This document shows positions 48,155 through 56,785 of a stretch of 64,000 nucleotides of DNA, piece by piece. Origin of the DNA: Chitinilyticum aquatile DSM 21506 (GTDB lineage Bacteria > Pseudomonadota > Gammaproteobacteria > Burkholderiales > Chitinibacteraceae); NCBI RefSeq assembly GCF_000430805.1, contig NZ_KE387259.1, forward strand, positions 186,001-250,000, written 5' to 3'. Within the stretch, counting starts at the first letter, position 1; each line of letters opens with the position of its first letter. Both the position numbers and the translations under genes were made by a program. Under the pieces are notes generated by a model, which was not told the origin of the DNA, searched no databases, and saw nothing but the letters and a program-made list of their open reading frames with translations.

Positions 48155-49969
48155 TCAGCTTTCTGCCTTGGCGGCACGGCGACGATCATGCTCCTGCAGA
48201 TGACGCTTGCGGATGCGGATGGTCTTCGGCGTAATTTCCACCAGTTCGTCATCGTCGATGAACTCGACGGCAGACTCCAGCGTCAGCTTGATCGGCGTGG
48301 TCAGGCGTACGGCTTCGTCGGTACCGGAAGCACGCACGTTGGTCAGCTTCTTGCCCTTGATCGGGTTCACCACCAGATCGTTGTCGCGGCTGTGGATACC
48401 GATGATCATGCCTTCGTACAGCTTGTCGCCCGGATGCACGAACATGCGACCGCGATCTTCCAGGTTCCACAGCGCATAGGCCACGGCTTCGCCGTTTTCC
48501 TGCGAGATCAGCACGCCATTGTGACGGCCCGGCATGTCCGGCTTGACCGGTGCATAGTCGTCGAACACGTGGCTCATCAGGCCGGTACCACGGGTCATGG
48601 TCATGAAATCACTCTGGAAGCCGATCAGGCCACGCGCCGGAATGTGGTATTCCAGACGGGTGCGGCCCTGGCCGTCAGATTCCATATTGGTCAGTTCACC
48701 ACGACGGCGACCGATTTCTTCCATCACACCGCCCTGGTGAGCATCTTCCAGATCGATGGTCAGGTTTTCGTACGGCTCGCACTTCTGGCCGTCGATTTCC
48801 TTGTAGACGACGCGCGGCTTGGCTACGGCCAGCTCGAAGCCTTCACGACGCATGTTTTCCAGCAGGATGGTCAGATGCAGTTCGCCACGGCCGGACACGC
48901 GGAACACGTCGGTGTCTTCGGTGTCTTCCACACGCAGCGCCACGTTGGTCAGCAATTCCTTGGTCAGGCGGTCGCGGATCTGGCGGCTGGTGACGAACTT
49001 GCCCTCGGTACCGGCCAGCGGCGAGGAGTTCACCATGAAGTCCATGGTCAGCGTCGGCTCGTCGACGGTCAGCATCGGCAGACCGACCGGCTGTTCCTTG
49101 TCACAGATAGTCACACCAATACCTATATCTTCGATACCGGAAATGATAATGATGTCGCCGGCTTCGGCTTCCGCCACTTCGACGCGGTCCAGCCCCTGGA
49201 AGCCCAGCACCTGGTTGATACGACCGGTCGCAACCTGATCTTCGTGGTTCATCACGACAACCTGCTGGCCCGGCTTGATGCGGCCATTCAGCACGCGGCC
49301 AACACCAAGGCGGCCGGTGTAGGTTGAGTAGTCCAGCGCAGCAATCTGCAGCTGCAGCGGCGCATCGGCCGACCCCGGGGGCGTCGGAACATGAGCCAGC
49401 ACGGTTTCGAACAGCGGACGCATATTGTCGGATTCAGCCGCCAGATCAAGCTTGGCAAAGCCGTTCAGGCCGGACGCGTAGATGATCGGGAAGTCGAGCT
49501 GCTCGTCGGTCGCGCCCAGCTTGTCGAACAGGTCGAAGGTCTGGTCAACGACCCAGTCCGGACGCGCGCCCGGACGGTCGACCTTGTTGATCACCACGAT
49601 CGGCTTCAGACCCAGCGCCAGCGCCTTCTTGGTCACGAAGCGCGTTTGCGGCATCGGACCTTCAACCGCGTCGACCAGCAGCAGCACACCGTCAACCATG
49701 CCGAGCACGCGCTCGACTTCACCACCGAAATCCGCGTGCCCCGGGGTGTCGACAATATTGATGTGAGTACCTTCAAAATCGATGGCGGTATTCTTGGCCA
49801 GAATCGTGATGCCGCGCTCTTTTTCGAGATCGTTGCTGTCCATCACGCGCTCGTCAACCTGCTGGTTGTCGCGGAAGGTGCCGGATTGGCGCAGAAGCTG
49901 GTCAACCAGCGTGGTTTTGCCGTGGTCGACGTGGGCAATGATGGCAATGTTGCGAAGGGCGCGTGACAT
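48155..49969 (-). CDS. typA: Translational GTPase TypA/BipA
   Basis: 604 aa. GTPase motifs: AHVDHGKTT (12-20), [21 protein letters not shown] and [10 protein letters not shown]. Then the EF-G-like domains and the TypA-specific C-terminal domain ([18 protein letters not shown]). It helps 50S assembly and stress adaptation. ATG at 49969 gives the family start ([20 protein letters not shown]); the longer open frame upstream is unsupported. Confidence 0.97.
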   Translation of the reverse strand: MSRALRNIAIIAHVDHGKTTLVDQLLRQSGTFRDNQQVDERVMDSNDLEKERGITILAKNTAIDFEGTHINIVDTPGHADFGGEVERVLGMVDGVLLLVDAVEGPMPQTRFVTKKALALGLKPIVVINKVDRPGARPDWVVDQTFDLFDKLGATDEQLDFPIIYASGLNGFAKLDLAAESDNMRPLFETVLAHVPTPPGSADAPLQLQIAALDYSTYTGRLGVGRVLNGRIKPGQQVVVMNHEDQVATGRINQVLGFQGLDRVEVAEAEAGDIIIISGIEDIGIGVTICDKEQPVGLPMLTVDEPTLTMDFMVNSSPLAGTEGKFVTSRQIRDRLTKELLTNVALRVEDTEDTDVFRVSGRGELHLTILLENMRREGFELAVAKPRVVYKEIDGQKCEPYENLTIDLEDAHQGGVMEEIGRRRGELTNMESDGQGRTRLEYHIPARGLIGFQSDFMTMTRGTGLMSHVFDDYAPVKPDMPGRHNGVLISQENGEAVAYALWNLEDRGRMFVHPGDKLYEGMIIGIHSRDNDLVVNPIKGKKLTNVRASGTDEAVRLTTPIKLTLESAVEFIDDDELVEITPKTIRIRKRHLQEHDRRRAAKAES

Positions 49970-50434
49970 GTGATCCCGAAAAAGAGTCAATCTGATAAAC
50001 CGGGGATTGTAGCACGCGTTTGCAGCATTACCGTGACAATGCGTATCGCCTTGAGCGATCAAAATGGCTGGACGGTTAAACCGTCTCGCCATTCAAGCCA
50101 ATGGTGAATGAACCGCCTCGCGCTAGATCCTTTAGTCGCCAGTGGCAAACGCTGACTTTCATTGAATCGACCTGAACTTTCTATGACAAGCGAGAAGTTA
50201 AGAGCAATTCGCCGCTGGCGTTCAAGGGCAATAGCACGGTTGACGCATACAGGGAGAGGGTGAAGTGCGCGGTCTTGGAGACTTCATGCGGTAAACGCAC
50301 GCGAAAGATAGTAAGAAGAACCGGAGTGATGCAGGCGGGCAGGACGTGCCGGATTCCCTGCTGGTGTACGCACACGAATACGCACACATGATGGCCGAGC
50401 GGTATTTTTAGTCTCCGCAAGACCAGAGGAAGCT
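49970..50434. repeat. Left junction of the island: remnant of an older integrase-tRNA boundary
   Basis: From about 50148 this is a diverged direct copy of the stretch between the integrase start and the tRNA-Arg end at the other side of the island (59707-59992). It even includes an integrase-like start (ATG at 50162 on the minus strand, KVSV, then LKDLA against LKELA). After about 15 codons the likeness to the integrase stops. The stretch 49970-50147 is ordinary typA upstream sequence with a short hairpin (50063-50093). No live gene is seen. Confidence 0.6.
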
Positions 50435-50479
50435 TGGCGCACCCAGCAGGGATCGAACCTGCGACCTTCAGCTTCGGAA
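50435..50479. other. Attachment site copy (att), distal end of the tRNA-Arg island
   Basis: 45 bases identical to 59993-60037, which is the 3' part of tRNA-Arg(CCG) from CCA back into the anticodon loop. Beyond 50479 the sequence stops matching the tRNA. This is the expected tRNA-fragment footprint of an integrative element. Confidence 0.85.
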
Positions 50480-51065
50480 TTTTCCATAGTTTTTATCCCC
50501 ATGATTTGCTGAATAAACAGTGACTTACGGCGCATTCCGAGACATTTTACTTTCCCGGTTACTCGCACCATTTTTTGCCTCAGAAATGATTTTACCGCAA
50601 ATTTCTGAACGACCCCCTGACTAGTGGGCGCTGGGTCTTACCCCCCGGTGGGGGCCACCTCAAGCCGCCTCAGTGCCTCATCCCCAGCCTCGCCCGTTGC
50701 TTCACTCTGCTGCCACTCAATGCGGGAATGGTAGCCACAGCACCTAGCTCACAAGGTAATCCTTTTAAGCCATAGCTCAGGCCCCTAGCTCATTAGTGTT
50801 GATTCATGATTATTGGCTAGGCATGATGGGAACCTCTAGAACTTATGAGCCACCTGTGCAAATACCATATATTTTATGGAGTTTCGGGGAGACCTCCTTC
50901 CGTTACGGGCTTATGACCACGATAGGGAGACCGGCAGGAACGCCTACAGGGTGGCCTCTATAATACCCGACAAATCCACTCAGGTACTTCTGCCCATATC
51001 TGTTCTTTTTGGACTGACCTAGAGAACCACCAGCAGCACCCTGACCGACAGCCAAGGACCACACC
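50480..51065. other. 586-bp intergenic region at the island edge
   Basis: No supported gene. It holds a CCCCCCGGTGGGGG hairpin near 50640, three copies of TAGCTCA between about 50744 and 50790, and an A/T-rich patch ATACCATATATTTTATGG near 50860. The resolution site of the serine recombinase could lie here, but I cannot define it. Confidence 0.3.
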
Positions 51066-51632
51066 ATGACCACGATTGCTTATCTCCGAGTATCAACGGA
51101 CGACCAAACCACCGAGAACCAGCGCCAGCAGATTGCAGCCCGGTACAGCATCAGCAAGTGGTTCCGGGATGAGGCCATTAGCGGCACTGTGAGGGCCTCT
51201 GAGCGTCCCGCACTGAAGGAGTGCCTTGGGTATCTCCGGGAGGGCGATACGCTTGTAGTGGCTGCCATTGACCGGCTAGGTCGCAATACCGTGGACGTGC
51301 TGCATACCGTGGAAGCAATCCAAGCTAAGGGGGCCTCCGTGGTCAGTATGCGGGAGGGGTTCGACCTTGGGACACCTATAGGCAAGGCCCTGCTGACCAT
51401 GCTTGCGGCTGTTGCAGAGCTGGAGTTGTCCAACCTGAAGGCAAGGCAAATGGCTGGCATTGAGCGTGCCAAGGCAGCAGGAAAGGCTATGGGGAGACCG
51501 GCAAAGGTGGATGCTGCCGAGCTGGTGACGTGGAAGCAGGAGAACAAGGCCAGCATCAAGCAGACAGCGGTTCAGTTCGGGGTCTCAGAGGCGACCGTAA
51601 AGAGGGTATGTGCGGCGGCAAAAGCTGGCTGA
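51066..51632 (+). CDS. Serine recombinase, resolvase/invertase family
   Basis: 188 aa. The catalytic serine is S10 in YLRVSTDDQT; R and G marks follow (AIDRLGRN, GKALLTMLAAVAELE). A C-terminal helix-turn-helix (KQTAVQFGVSEATVKRV) binds DNA. The size fits Tn3-type resolvases and DNA invertases. AAGGA lies 7-8 bases before the ATG. No transposase is nearby, so it may resolve or invert part of the island. Confidence 0.93.
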   Translation: MTTIAYLRVSTDDQTTENQRQQIAARYSISKWFRDEAISGTVRASERPALKECLGYLREGDTLVVAAIDRLGRNTVDVLHTVEAIQAKGASVVSMREGFDLGTPIGKALLTMLAAVAELELSNLKARQMAGIERAKAAGKAMGRPAKVDAAELVTWKQENKASIKQTAVQFGVSEATVKRVCAAAKAG

Positions 51633-51658
51633 TGCAGGCAAAAATGGCATCCTGTACA

Positions 51659-51671
51659 TTGTGTTACACAA
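51659..51671. promoter_or_regulatory. Palindrome upstream of the KilA-N gene
   Basis: TTGTGTTACACAA is a perfect 6+1+6 palindrome in the 179-bp gap between the recombinase and KilA-N genes. A repressor operator is plausible. Confidence 0.35.
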
Positions 51672-51811
51672 GATAAATATCCTTTGTAAACAGTGTTATA
51701 GAAATGCCCCCACGTAAATACGCGGCAGAAATCGCAGCAAAAAGGGGCGCTGTTTTACCTGCTCCGCTGCTGTGGCATAGTCCGGCCTCAACTTGAACGG
51801 AGAGCCGCCAC

Positions 51812-52333
51812 ATGACTACTACCAACGCCCTGATTACCGCTAACACTCTGACCATTGCCAACGCCACAATTCGCCAAGATGCCGATGGCCGCTACTGCCT
51901 GAATGACTTGCATAAGGCAGCTATTGTATCTGGGCTTGCTGGAGAGTCGGTGCATCGGGACTGCAACGCCTATTTTGACAAGCGTTATGGTCGGGGGGCT
52001 GAAGTTGCAGCCGAAATCGACTTTCAAGCCCAACTTGCGGGAAATCACGCCTTTAAAAGTTTCATCCAGAAACGTGGTCGCTATGGTGGAACCTACGTCT
52101 GCAAGGAACTCGTTTACGCCTACGCAATGTGGATTTCTCCCAAGTTCCATGTGGAAGTCATCCGGGCCTATGACCGCTTGGCTACTGACGGTGTGGCTGT
52201 ACATCGCAATGCTGTCGAGGAGTTTCTTAGCGACCCCTTGAAGTTCATGGAGCCGCTCATGCAGCAGGCAAAAATCCTGAAGGCCGAACGGGACACACGG
52301 CTCCTTCATCAGCGCCAGCCAGCCCCACAATGA
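51812..52333 (+). CDS. KilA-N domain DNA-binding protein
   Basis: 173 aa. Residues about 15-120 match the KilA-N domain of phage regulators (YCLNDLHKAAIVSGLAGE, then GRYGGTYVCKELVYAYAMWISPKFHVEVIRAYD). In many phages KilA-N is joined to a larger antirepressor domain; here the protein stops soon after the domain (LKAERDTRLLHQRQPAPQ), so it may be a short form or truncated. GGAGA lies 8 bases before the ATG. Confidence 0.88.
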   Translation: MTTTNALITANTLTIANATIRQDADGRYCLNDLHKAAIVSGLAGESVHRDCNAYFDKRYGRGAEVAAEIDFQAQLAGNHAFKSFIQKRGRYGGTYVCKELVYAYAMWISPKFHVEVIRAYDRLATDGVAVHRNAVEEFLSDPLKFMEPLMQQAKILKAERDTRLLHQRQPAPQ

Positions 52334-52891
52334 CATCCAGACGATTATCTGAATAAGGCCAGTTGGCAAGGGATGCGGGGAGGTGTACAGAAGCGTATAT
52401 CACCCCGGTCTCCACCCCTAGAAGCAATCCCTGAGTTTCGGAAACAATATATAAGGGGGCCGGGAGAACACTGGAGAAGGCTGTGAGTGGTTCTCTGAGA
52501 CCAGTTCACCACCAAGCATCAATTCCACAGGTACGGGGACACCAAGACCAGCTAAAGCGGCTCAGACACTATCGCCTTGGTAGATTCCTTGGCTGATTGT
52601 GCGCTGATAGGCATGTGTCTTCTGACCACCGGGAGGCCTCTAGGAGGCTGGTTCAGAGTATCTATGCCTACGTCCTATGACATGAGATACCCCCACGTAA
52701 GGATATAAGGGAACGCTATCCCTTTGCTTGACTACTTCTGCTGTTTTCTCGGCTGTCTATGTAACTTTTTAATATCCCCACGCATAGCAGAAGGGAACCC
52801 ACTGCCCAGACTAATTTTCCGCTGCATGGCATTTACCCCCACGCTAGGGCAGAAAACGCTACCGACCAACCCACCATAGAAGGAGGCCAAC
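52334..52891. other. 558-bp region with repeated CCCCACG motifs
   Basis: No supported gene. CCCCACG occurs at 52691, 52776 and 52837. A further copy lies at 51707, before the KilA-N gene, and shares the 11-mer CCCCCACGTAA with the one at 52691. Spacing is uneven. They may be binding sites for an island regulator. Confidence 0.35.
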
Positions 52892-53245
52892 ATAGCACGA
52901 CCAGCGCGGACTATCCCCAACGCATACACTACTTTTATATTCGACCACATCGAATCCGGCGTTCGGCTTCCCTGTTATTGGGACGACCAAGTAAATGGAG
53001 CCGCCAACCTCACCACCAGCAGCACCCAAGCAAACCCCCTCAGCGTTAAACGCATCATCGGCATCCTTGCCAACCTCTCCCGCATTACCTCCGCAGACGT
53101 CGCTGAGTACCTCCAGCGCGTAACCGGAACGCCAGTATCAGACCGCCTTGCCCGGATGTACGTTGCAGCCTGTGGTGTGGTCCTGACAGGCATCACAGCG
53201 TATTACCTCAAGTACCCCCAGGACGACCCCTTGCAGTACCTATAA
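52892..53245 (+). CDS. Small protein with an apparent ATA start codon
   Basis: 117 codons if read from ATA at 52892. A strong SD (AAGGAGG at 52880-52886) stands 5 bases upstream, the ideal distance. No ATG, GTG or TTG lies in frame near it; the first in-frame Met is late (near codon 89). The translation looks like a folded protein (TTFIFDHIESGVRLPCYWDDQVNG, then IIGILANLSRITSADVAEYLQ..TGTPVSDRLARMYVAACGVVL). I do not recognise the family. Either ATA is used, or an ATG was mutated and the gene is dead. Confidence 0.5.
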   Translation: MARPARTIPNAYTTFIFDHIESGVRLPCYWDDQVNGAANLTTSSTQANPLSVKRIIGILANLSRITSADVAEYLQRVTGTPVSDRLARMYVAACGVVLTGITAYYLKYPQDDPLQYL

Positions 53246-53383
53246 CAGCATCCACGCTGCATTCAATCATTCCAGCCTGTTAAAGCAAGCCCGTTCGTTG
53301 CCGTGTCCGTTCCCCGTGGTGGGGAGCTGGATAGCGGATACGGAGTGGACTTCGCACGGGCTTACTTTAGGAGAAACACCACC

Positions 53384-54190
53384 ATGCAACACCGCAAACA
53401 CGCTCAAACCGGCAAGACTCTGACCGTCCTCTCTCGGAACATCACCAAGCGCCGATTCGTGCAGGAGGGCCTTGGGACCGCCGCCGATTGGGACAACCTC
53501 CGCAAGTACCGCTGCAAGCTGGCCTTTATGGATGATGCTCAAGACGGCTGCACAGTGTCCGCACGGGAGCTGCACAAGGCATTGGACAGCAAACGGAAGT
53601 TTACGGACTGGATTGCGTACCGTTTCGACCAGCTCAAGCCCGTGGAAGGCTCAGATTATTTGAATCACAAATTTGTGAAGCAAATCCGAAAGAAGGCCGG
53701 TAGTACCGGGAGCATCACGCTGGACGATTACCTGCTGACCCCTGAGCTGTCCAAGCACATCGCCATGATGGAAGGCACGGACGCCGGTATGGTCGTTCGT
53801 TCGTATTTCATCTGGTGCGAGAGAGTGGCCCGCAAGTTCCAGCCATACAACCTCATCCGTGCTGGCCGCTTCACCGAACTGGACAAGGAGCTGAAGCATG
53901 AACTTGCCAAGCGTGGATTCACCGGCAAAACCGAGCTGGTCCACCGGGAACTCTGCCAGATTGTCACCGGATTGACCCCTGCCGAATGGGAGCAGCACAC
54001 CGGCCAGCGTCCACGGGACGAAATGAGCCTGACCGACCAAGCACGCTATCAGGACGCCTACGCCTTTGTAGTGAACCTGATTCGCGCCGGTCTGAAGTGG
54101 TCAGTTGTAAAGAGCCTCCTGTCGCAGAACAAAAAGCTCCGTGTCGACTCCGGCCCGTATCTCGGACTGGCCCTTGCGGATGAGTTCTGA
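53384..54190 (+). CDS. AntA/AntB-type phage antirepressor
   Basis: 268 aa from the chosen ATG. Residues about 55-125 match the AntA/AntB domain (TVSARELHKALDSKRKFTDWIAYRFD... then DYLLTPELSKHIAMMEGT). A second helical region follows. Such proteins relieve phage repressors. AGGAG lies about 10 bases before ATG 53384; the open frame upstream is unsupported. With the KilA-N gene it gives the island two phage-type regulators but no visible CI-like repressor. Confidence 0.85.
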   Translation: MQHRKHAQTGKTLTVLSRNITKRRFVQEGLGTAADWDNLRKYRCKLAFMDDAQDGCTVSARELHKALDSKRKFTDWIAYRFDQLKPVEGSDYLNHKFVKQIRKKAGSTGSITLDDYLLTPELSKHIAMMEGTDAGMVVRSYFIWCERVARKFQPYNLIRAGRFTELDKELKHELAKRGFTGKTELVHRELCQIVTGLTPAEWEQHTGQRPRDEMSLTDQARYQDAYAFVVNLIRAGLKWSVVKSLLSQNKKLRVDSGPYLGLALADEF

Positions 54191-54201
54191 CCAGCACTGA
54201 G

Positions 54202-54223
54202 TTTTGGACAAAAATGTCCAAAA
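54202..54223. promoter_or_regulatory. Perfect inverted repeat after the antirepressor gene
   Basis: TTTTGGACA (54202-54210), AAAA, TGTCCAAAA (54215-54223). It may be an operator or part of a terminator for the gene that ends at 54190. The rest of the gap to 54497 has no gene I trust; one 89-codon frame there has unlikely composition. Confidence 0.45.
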
Positions 54224-54497
54224 GGTCCCGCCCGTAGTACCTCCCCATGGTTCCACAAGACCCCTATGCCATATCTCAGGCTGGCGTCATTACGTCCATT
54301 GCCCCGACAGAGTGGTAAATCTGAGGCCCCCGGCAAGTGTTTCTTCCGGGGTCTTCTTTATCCGCTGGGGGCATCTTGAGGGCGAAAACTACCTGACCCT
54401 AGCGACGGCATTCAAAGTTGGCCGAGGTGTTGTCCAGATGGCCTGTGTGGTCTTGGGAATGATGGGGTGTTAGCTGATGGAATTAAGTGGTATTTAC

Positions 54498-56309
54498 TTA
54501 CTTCATGGGGAAAAAACCTTGTCGGCCTTTAGAGTTACTCTTGCCGACAAATTCTGTATAACGTAATTTACTCAAGGTAGCAGAATTCGGTTCCTCGTTT
54601 TCGAGGATGATAATTTGTCCGGGTTCCGAACGTGTGGCTAACCAAGTATAGAAGCGGTCTTTGACACTTTCATCAAGCAGTTCATCCTTGTCACTGCCTT
54701 TGGCGTGCTTGGGGTCTTTGTAGGTAACCACTGGGGAATCGATGATGGTCACTCCCAGATGGGGGTAGTTATTACTAAGAGCTCTTTCCATCAGGGCAAC
54801 CATGTAAGCCGTCAGGAAAATGCCCCGTTTGCCCTTGCCGTACGATGTCCGCTTACGCTGGTTAATCTCAATATCTGACACGCCACCATCAAAGTAGACC
54901 GAGTCAACACCCGGCACCCCCCACTCACCTAAGAGCTGTTTGACTCGCGTACATAGACTTGTCGCACTATCAGACATGTCACGTTCAACGACCTGCGTTT
55001 TCCGCCTGCTTTTCTCCTTCATCTCAGTAAGTCGGACTTTGAGGCTATCCGCCCTTGTGAGATTGTTGATTGCAACTGCAAGCACAGTTTTCTTTTCAGA
55101 AAGAGCTACAAGTCCGTTTGTCGTATCAATATCCTTGTGGGCCAGAAGAGCGCTCTGCTTGTTGTCATTTTCGCGTGCTTTTTCTTCCGATTTTTTCAAC
55201 GCTTCAGTAACCTCTGCTAGCTCGCCAAGAACATCATCCAAGGCATCCTTCAAGCCATCCCGAAGACTTGAAATCTTCTCGATTTCTGCAAGCACAGCTT
55301 GACGTAGCATTGGTGCTTGCTCATTTTGCTCTTGATGCCGTACTTGGTGTTGAATGTCCGTTCGGCATAACGGGCACGGTCGAGTCTCAAAGCTTGATGC
55401 GACAGAGGCAGCCGTAGCAATTGCTTGCAGCCGTTGCTGGTCGCTTATGTATTTTTTATCGAGGAGTCGAAACCGATTCTCTGCTTCTTTGAAGGCGGAA
55501 AGTTGACGATATAAATACCTATTTTCTCTATCAATTTCTAGCCGTGCTTGTTTTAGCTCGGAAAGTTCCGATGAGTGAGTTTTTATGTACTGGTTGATTG
55601 AATCAATTTCAGCAGTAACTTTTGATAGCCCCTCTTGAGCATCCAGTAATGTCAGCCCCTCAGGAACATCAGCAAGCAAGCTGGTAATTTGCTCATTGAT
55701 GGCTTCTACATGGCCTTTTGCAACATTTCGCTCGCTAGTCGATGGAGGAAGGGGCATTTCGGAGTCATCGGAGCCCCGCAATATCACAGCCAGAGCGGAC
55801 TTGTTTCTAGTTTTATTGTTGGTATCTTTGCCTTCAAACGGGACGTTATCTAGCGTCTCGATTTCATCGAAAATACTGACCCGACGAAGGTCACCAGCGG
55901 TCAGATTCCCTAGTTGGCCGGTTTTTGCCAGTATTTTCATACCGACACTGCCACACCAGATTGGCAGTAGGTCGCTTATACCTTGCTCAAGAACCTTCGG
56001 GCCATTCTGAGGTGGGCGTGTGTGGAATCCCTCGTAGACCAGTTCAGACCCATCAGTCAGGTCTCGGAGCAATGTGAATTTGCGCCCGTTTTTGAGGATT
56101 AGTTGGAGCGCAGCAAGCGTATATCCTTCCGAGTATCCTACATCTTTGGGCTTCTGGTTACTGCCTAAGCAATACCGGAAACACTCAACAATATACGATT
56201 TACCAGTGTCGGTCGGGCCGAAAATAAGATGGGATTCGCCATTCAGCTTTAATTTGGCCTCCTGCTTGCCGGGGCCTGTAACCACCAATTCATGTAAACT
56301 AATTGTCAT
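54498..56309 (-). CDS. ABC-3C-type ATPase: SMC-like, DUF3732-related, with zinc-hook CPLC
   Basis: 603 aa. Walker A is GPTDTGKS (31-38), followed by YIVECFRYCLGS, the pattern of DUF3732 ATPases. Residues about 200-445 are coiled coil, broken near the middle by CPLC (312-315), a Rad50-like zinc hook. Then come GKGKRGIFLTAYMVALME (near 491-508) and Walker B VTIIDSP (near 520-526), where the usual catalytic Glu after Asp is replaced by Ser. This is the motor of a three-gene operon: its ATG overlaps the stop of the middle component by 4 bp. Base composition is more A/T-rich than the core. Confidence 0.87.
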   Translation of the reverse strand: MTISLHELVVTGPGKQEAKLKLNGESHLIFGPTDTGKSYIVECFRYCLGSNQKPKDVGYSEGYTLAALQLILKNGRKFTLLRDLTDGSELVYEGFHTRPPQNGPKVLEQGISDLLPIWCGSVGMKILAKTGQLGNLTAGDLRRVSIFDEIETLDNVPFEGKDTNNKTRNKSALAVILRGSDDSEMPLPPSTSERNVAKGHVEAINEQITSLLADVPEGLTLLDAQEGLSKVTAEIDSINQYIKTHSSELSELKQARLEIDRENRYLYRQLSAFKEAENRFRLLDKKYISDQQRLQAIATAASVASSFETRPCPLCRTDIQHQVRHQEQNEQAPMLRQAVLAEIEKISSLRDGLKDALDDVLGELAEVTEALKKSEEKARENDNKQSALLAHKDIDTTNGLVALSEKKTVLAVAINNLTRADSLKVRLTEMKEKSRRKTQVVERDMSDSATSLCTRVKQLLGEWGVPGVDSVYFDGGVSDIEINQRKRTSYGKGKRGIFLTAYMVALMERALSNNYPHLGVTIIDSPVVTYKDPKHAKGSDKDELLDESVKDRFYTWLATRSEPGQIIILENEEPNSATLSKLRYTEFVGKSNSKGRQGFFPMK

Positions 56310-56785
56310 TCGGATTCCTCTGTAAATTCAGAAGATACGAGCTCGGCGCCCCATAGCGCACCCCGGACGCCGAAAAGAGCTTCAAGAGCTTTGTCATCCT
56401 TGTCACCCAAGACAGATGTTACCCACTGGCAGCGTTTGTATAATTCGCGGGAATATTCGTTGCCAATGAGGCTGACCAATGTGGGTCCATTTTCACCCAG
56501 TTGAAAACTGATGCCGTTAGGGCCGGCTTCTACCTCAACAAAAGAGCGCTGTGCCATTAAATAAAGGCCTTCTTCAATCACTTGTCGGCGGCTGGCGTAT
56601 TCACCTCCCCGCAATGGAACAGGAGTATGCAGACTTTCTGGGCCATTAAGGTCGGCGGAGTATATGGCCGCATAGTCGAAATAAACCAAACGCTGAAGGT
56701 CGACCTTTCTCGGATAAAGTGCCATCAATAGGTATACCATCCGAATGCCGAGTTCGAATGACGTATTGAATACCTCACTCATCAT
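56306..56785 (-). CDS. ABC-3C middle component, MC2-like
   Basis: 159 aa. Small helical protein with N-terminal pattern FNTSFELGIRMVYLLMALYPR..DLQRLVYFDYA.IYSADL and then a winged-helix-like stretch (SRRQVIEEGLYLMAQRSFVEVE). This matches what I recall of the middle component 2 of ABC-three-component systems. It overlaps the nuclease gene by 11 bp upstream and the ATPase gene by 4 bp downstream, which argues for balanced co-translation. Exact role unknown; it may link effector and ATPase. Confidence 0.75.
   Translation of the reverse strand: MMSEVFNTSFELGIRMVYLLMALYPRKVDLQRLVYFDYAAIYSADLNGPESLHTPVPLRGGEYASRRQVIEEGLYLMAQRSFVEVEAGPNGISFQLGENGPTLVSLIGNEYSRELYKRCQWVTSVLGDKDDKALEALFGVRGALWGAELVSSEFTEESE

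Noticed and set aside
50284-50571. 95-codon minus-strand frame at the left att site
   Set aside because: It is the same tRNA-spanning frame in the repeat copy; no gene follows it.
52732-53196. Two short minus-strand frames (72 and 73 codons) in the island
   Set aside because: Compositions look random and the second is antisense to the better supported ATA-start frame.
54204-54473. 89-codon plus-strand frame after the antirepressor
   Set aside because: No SD, odd composition, no recognisable pattern; it starts inside an inverted repeat.
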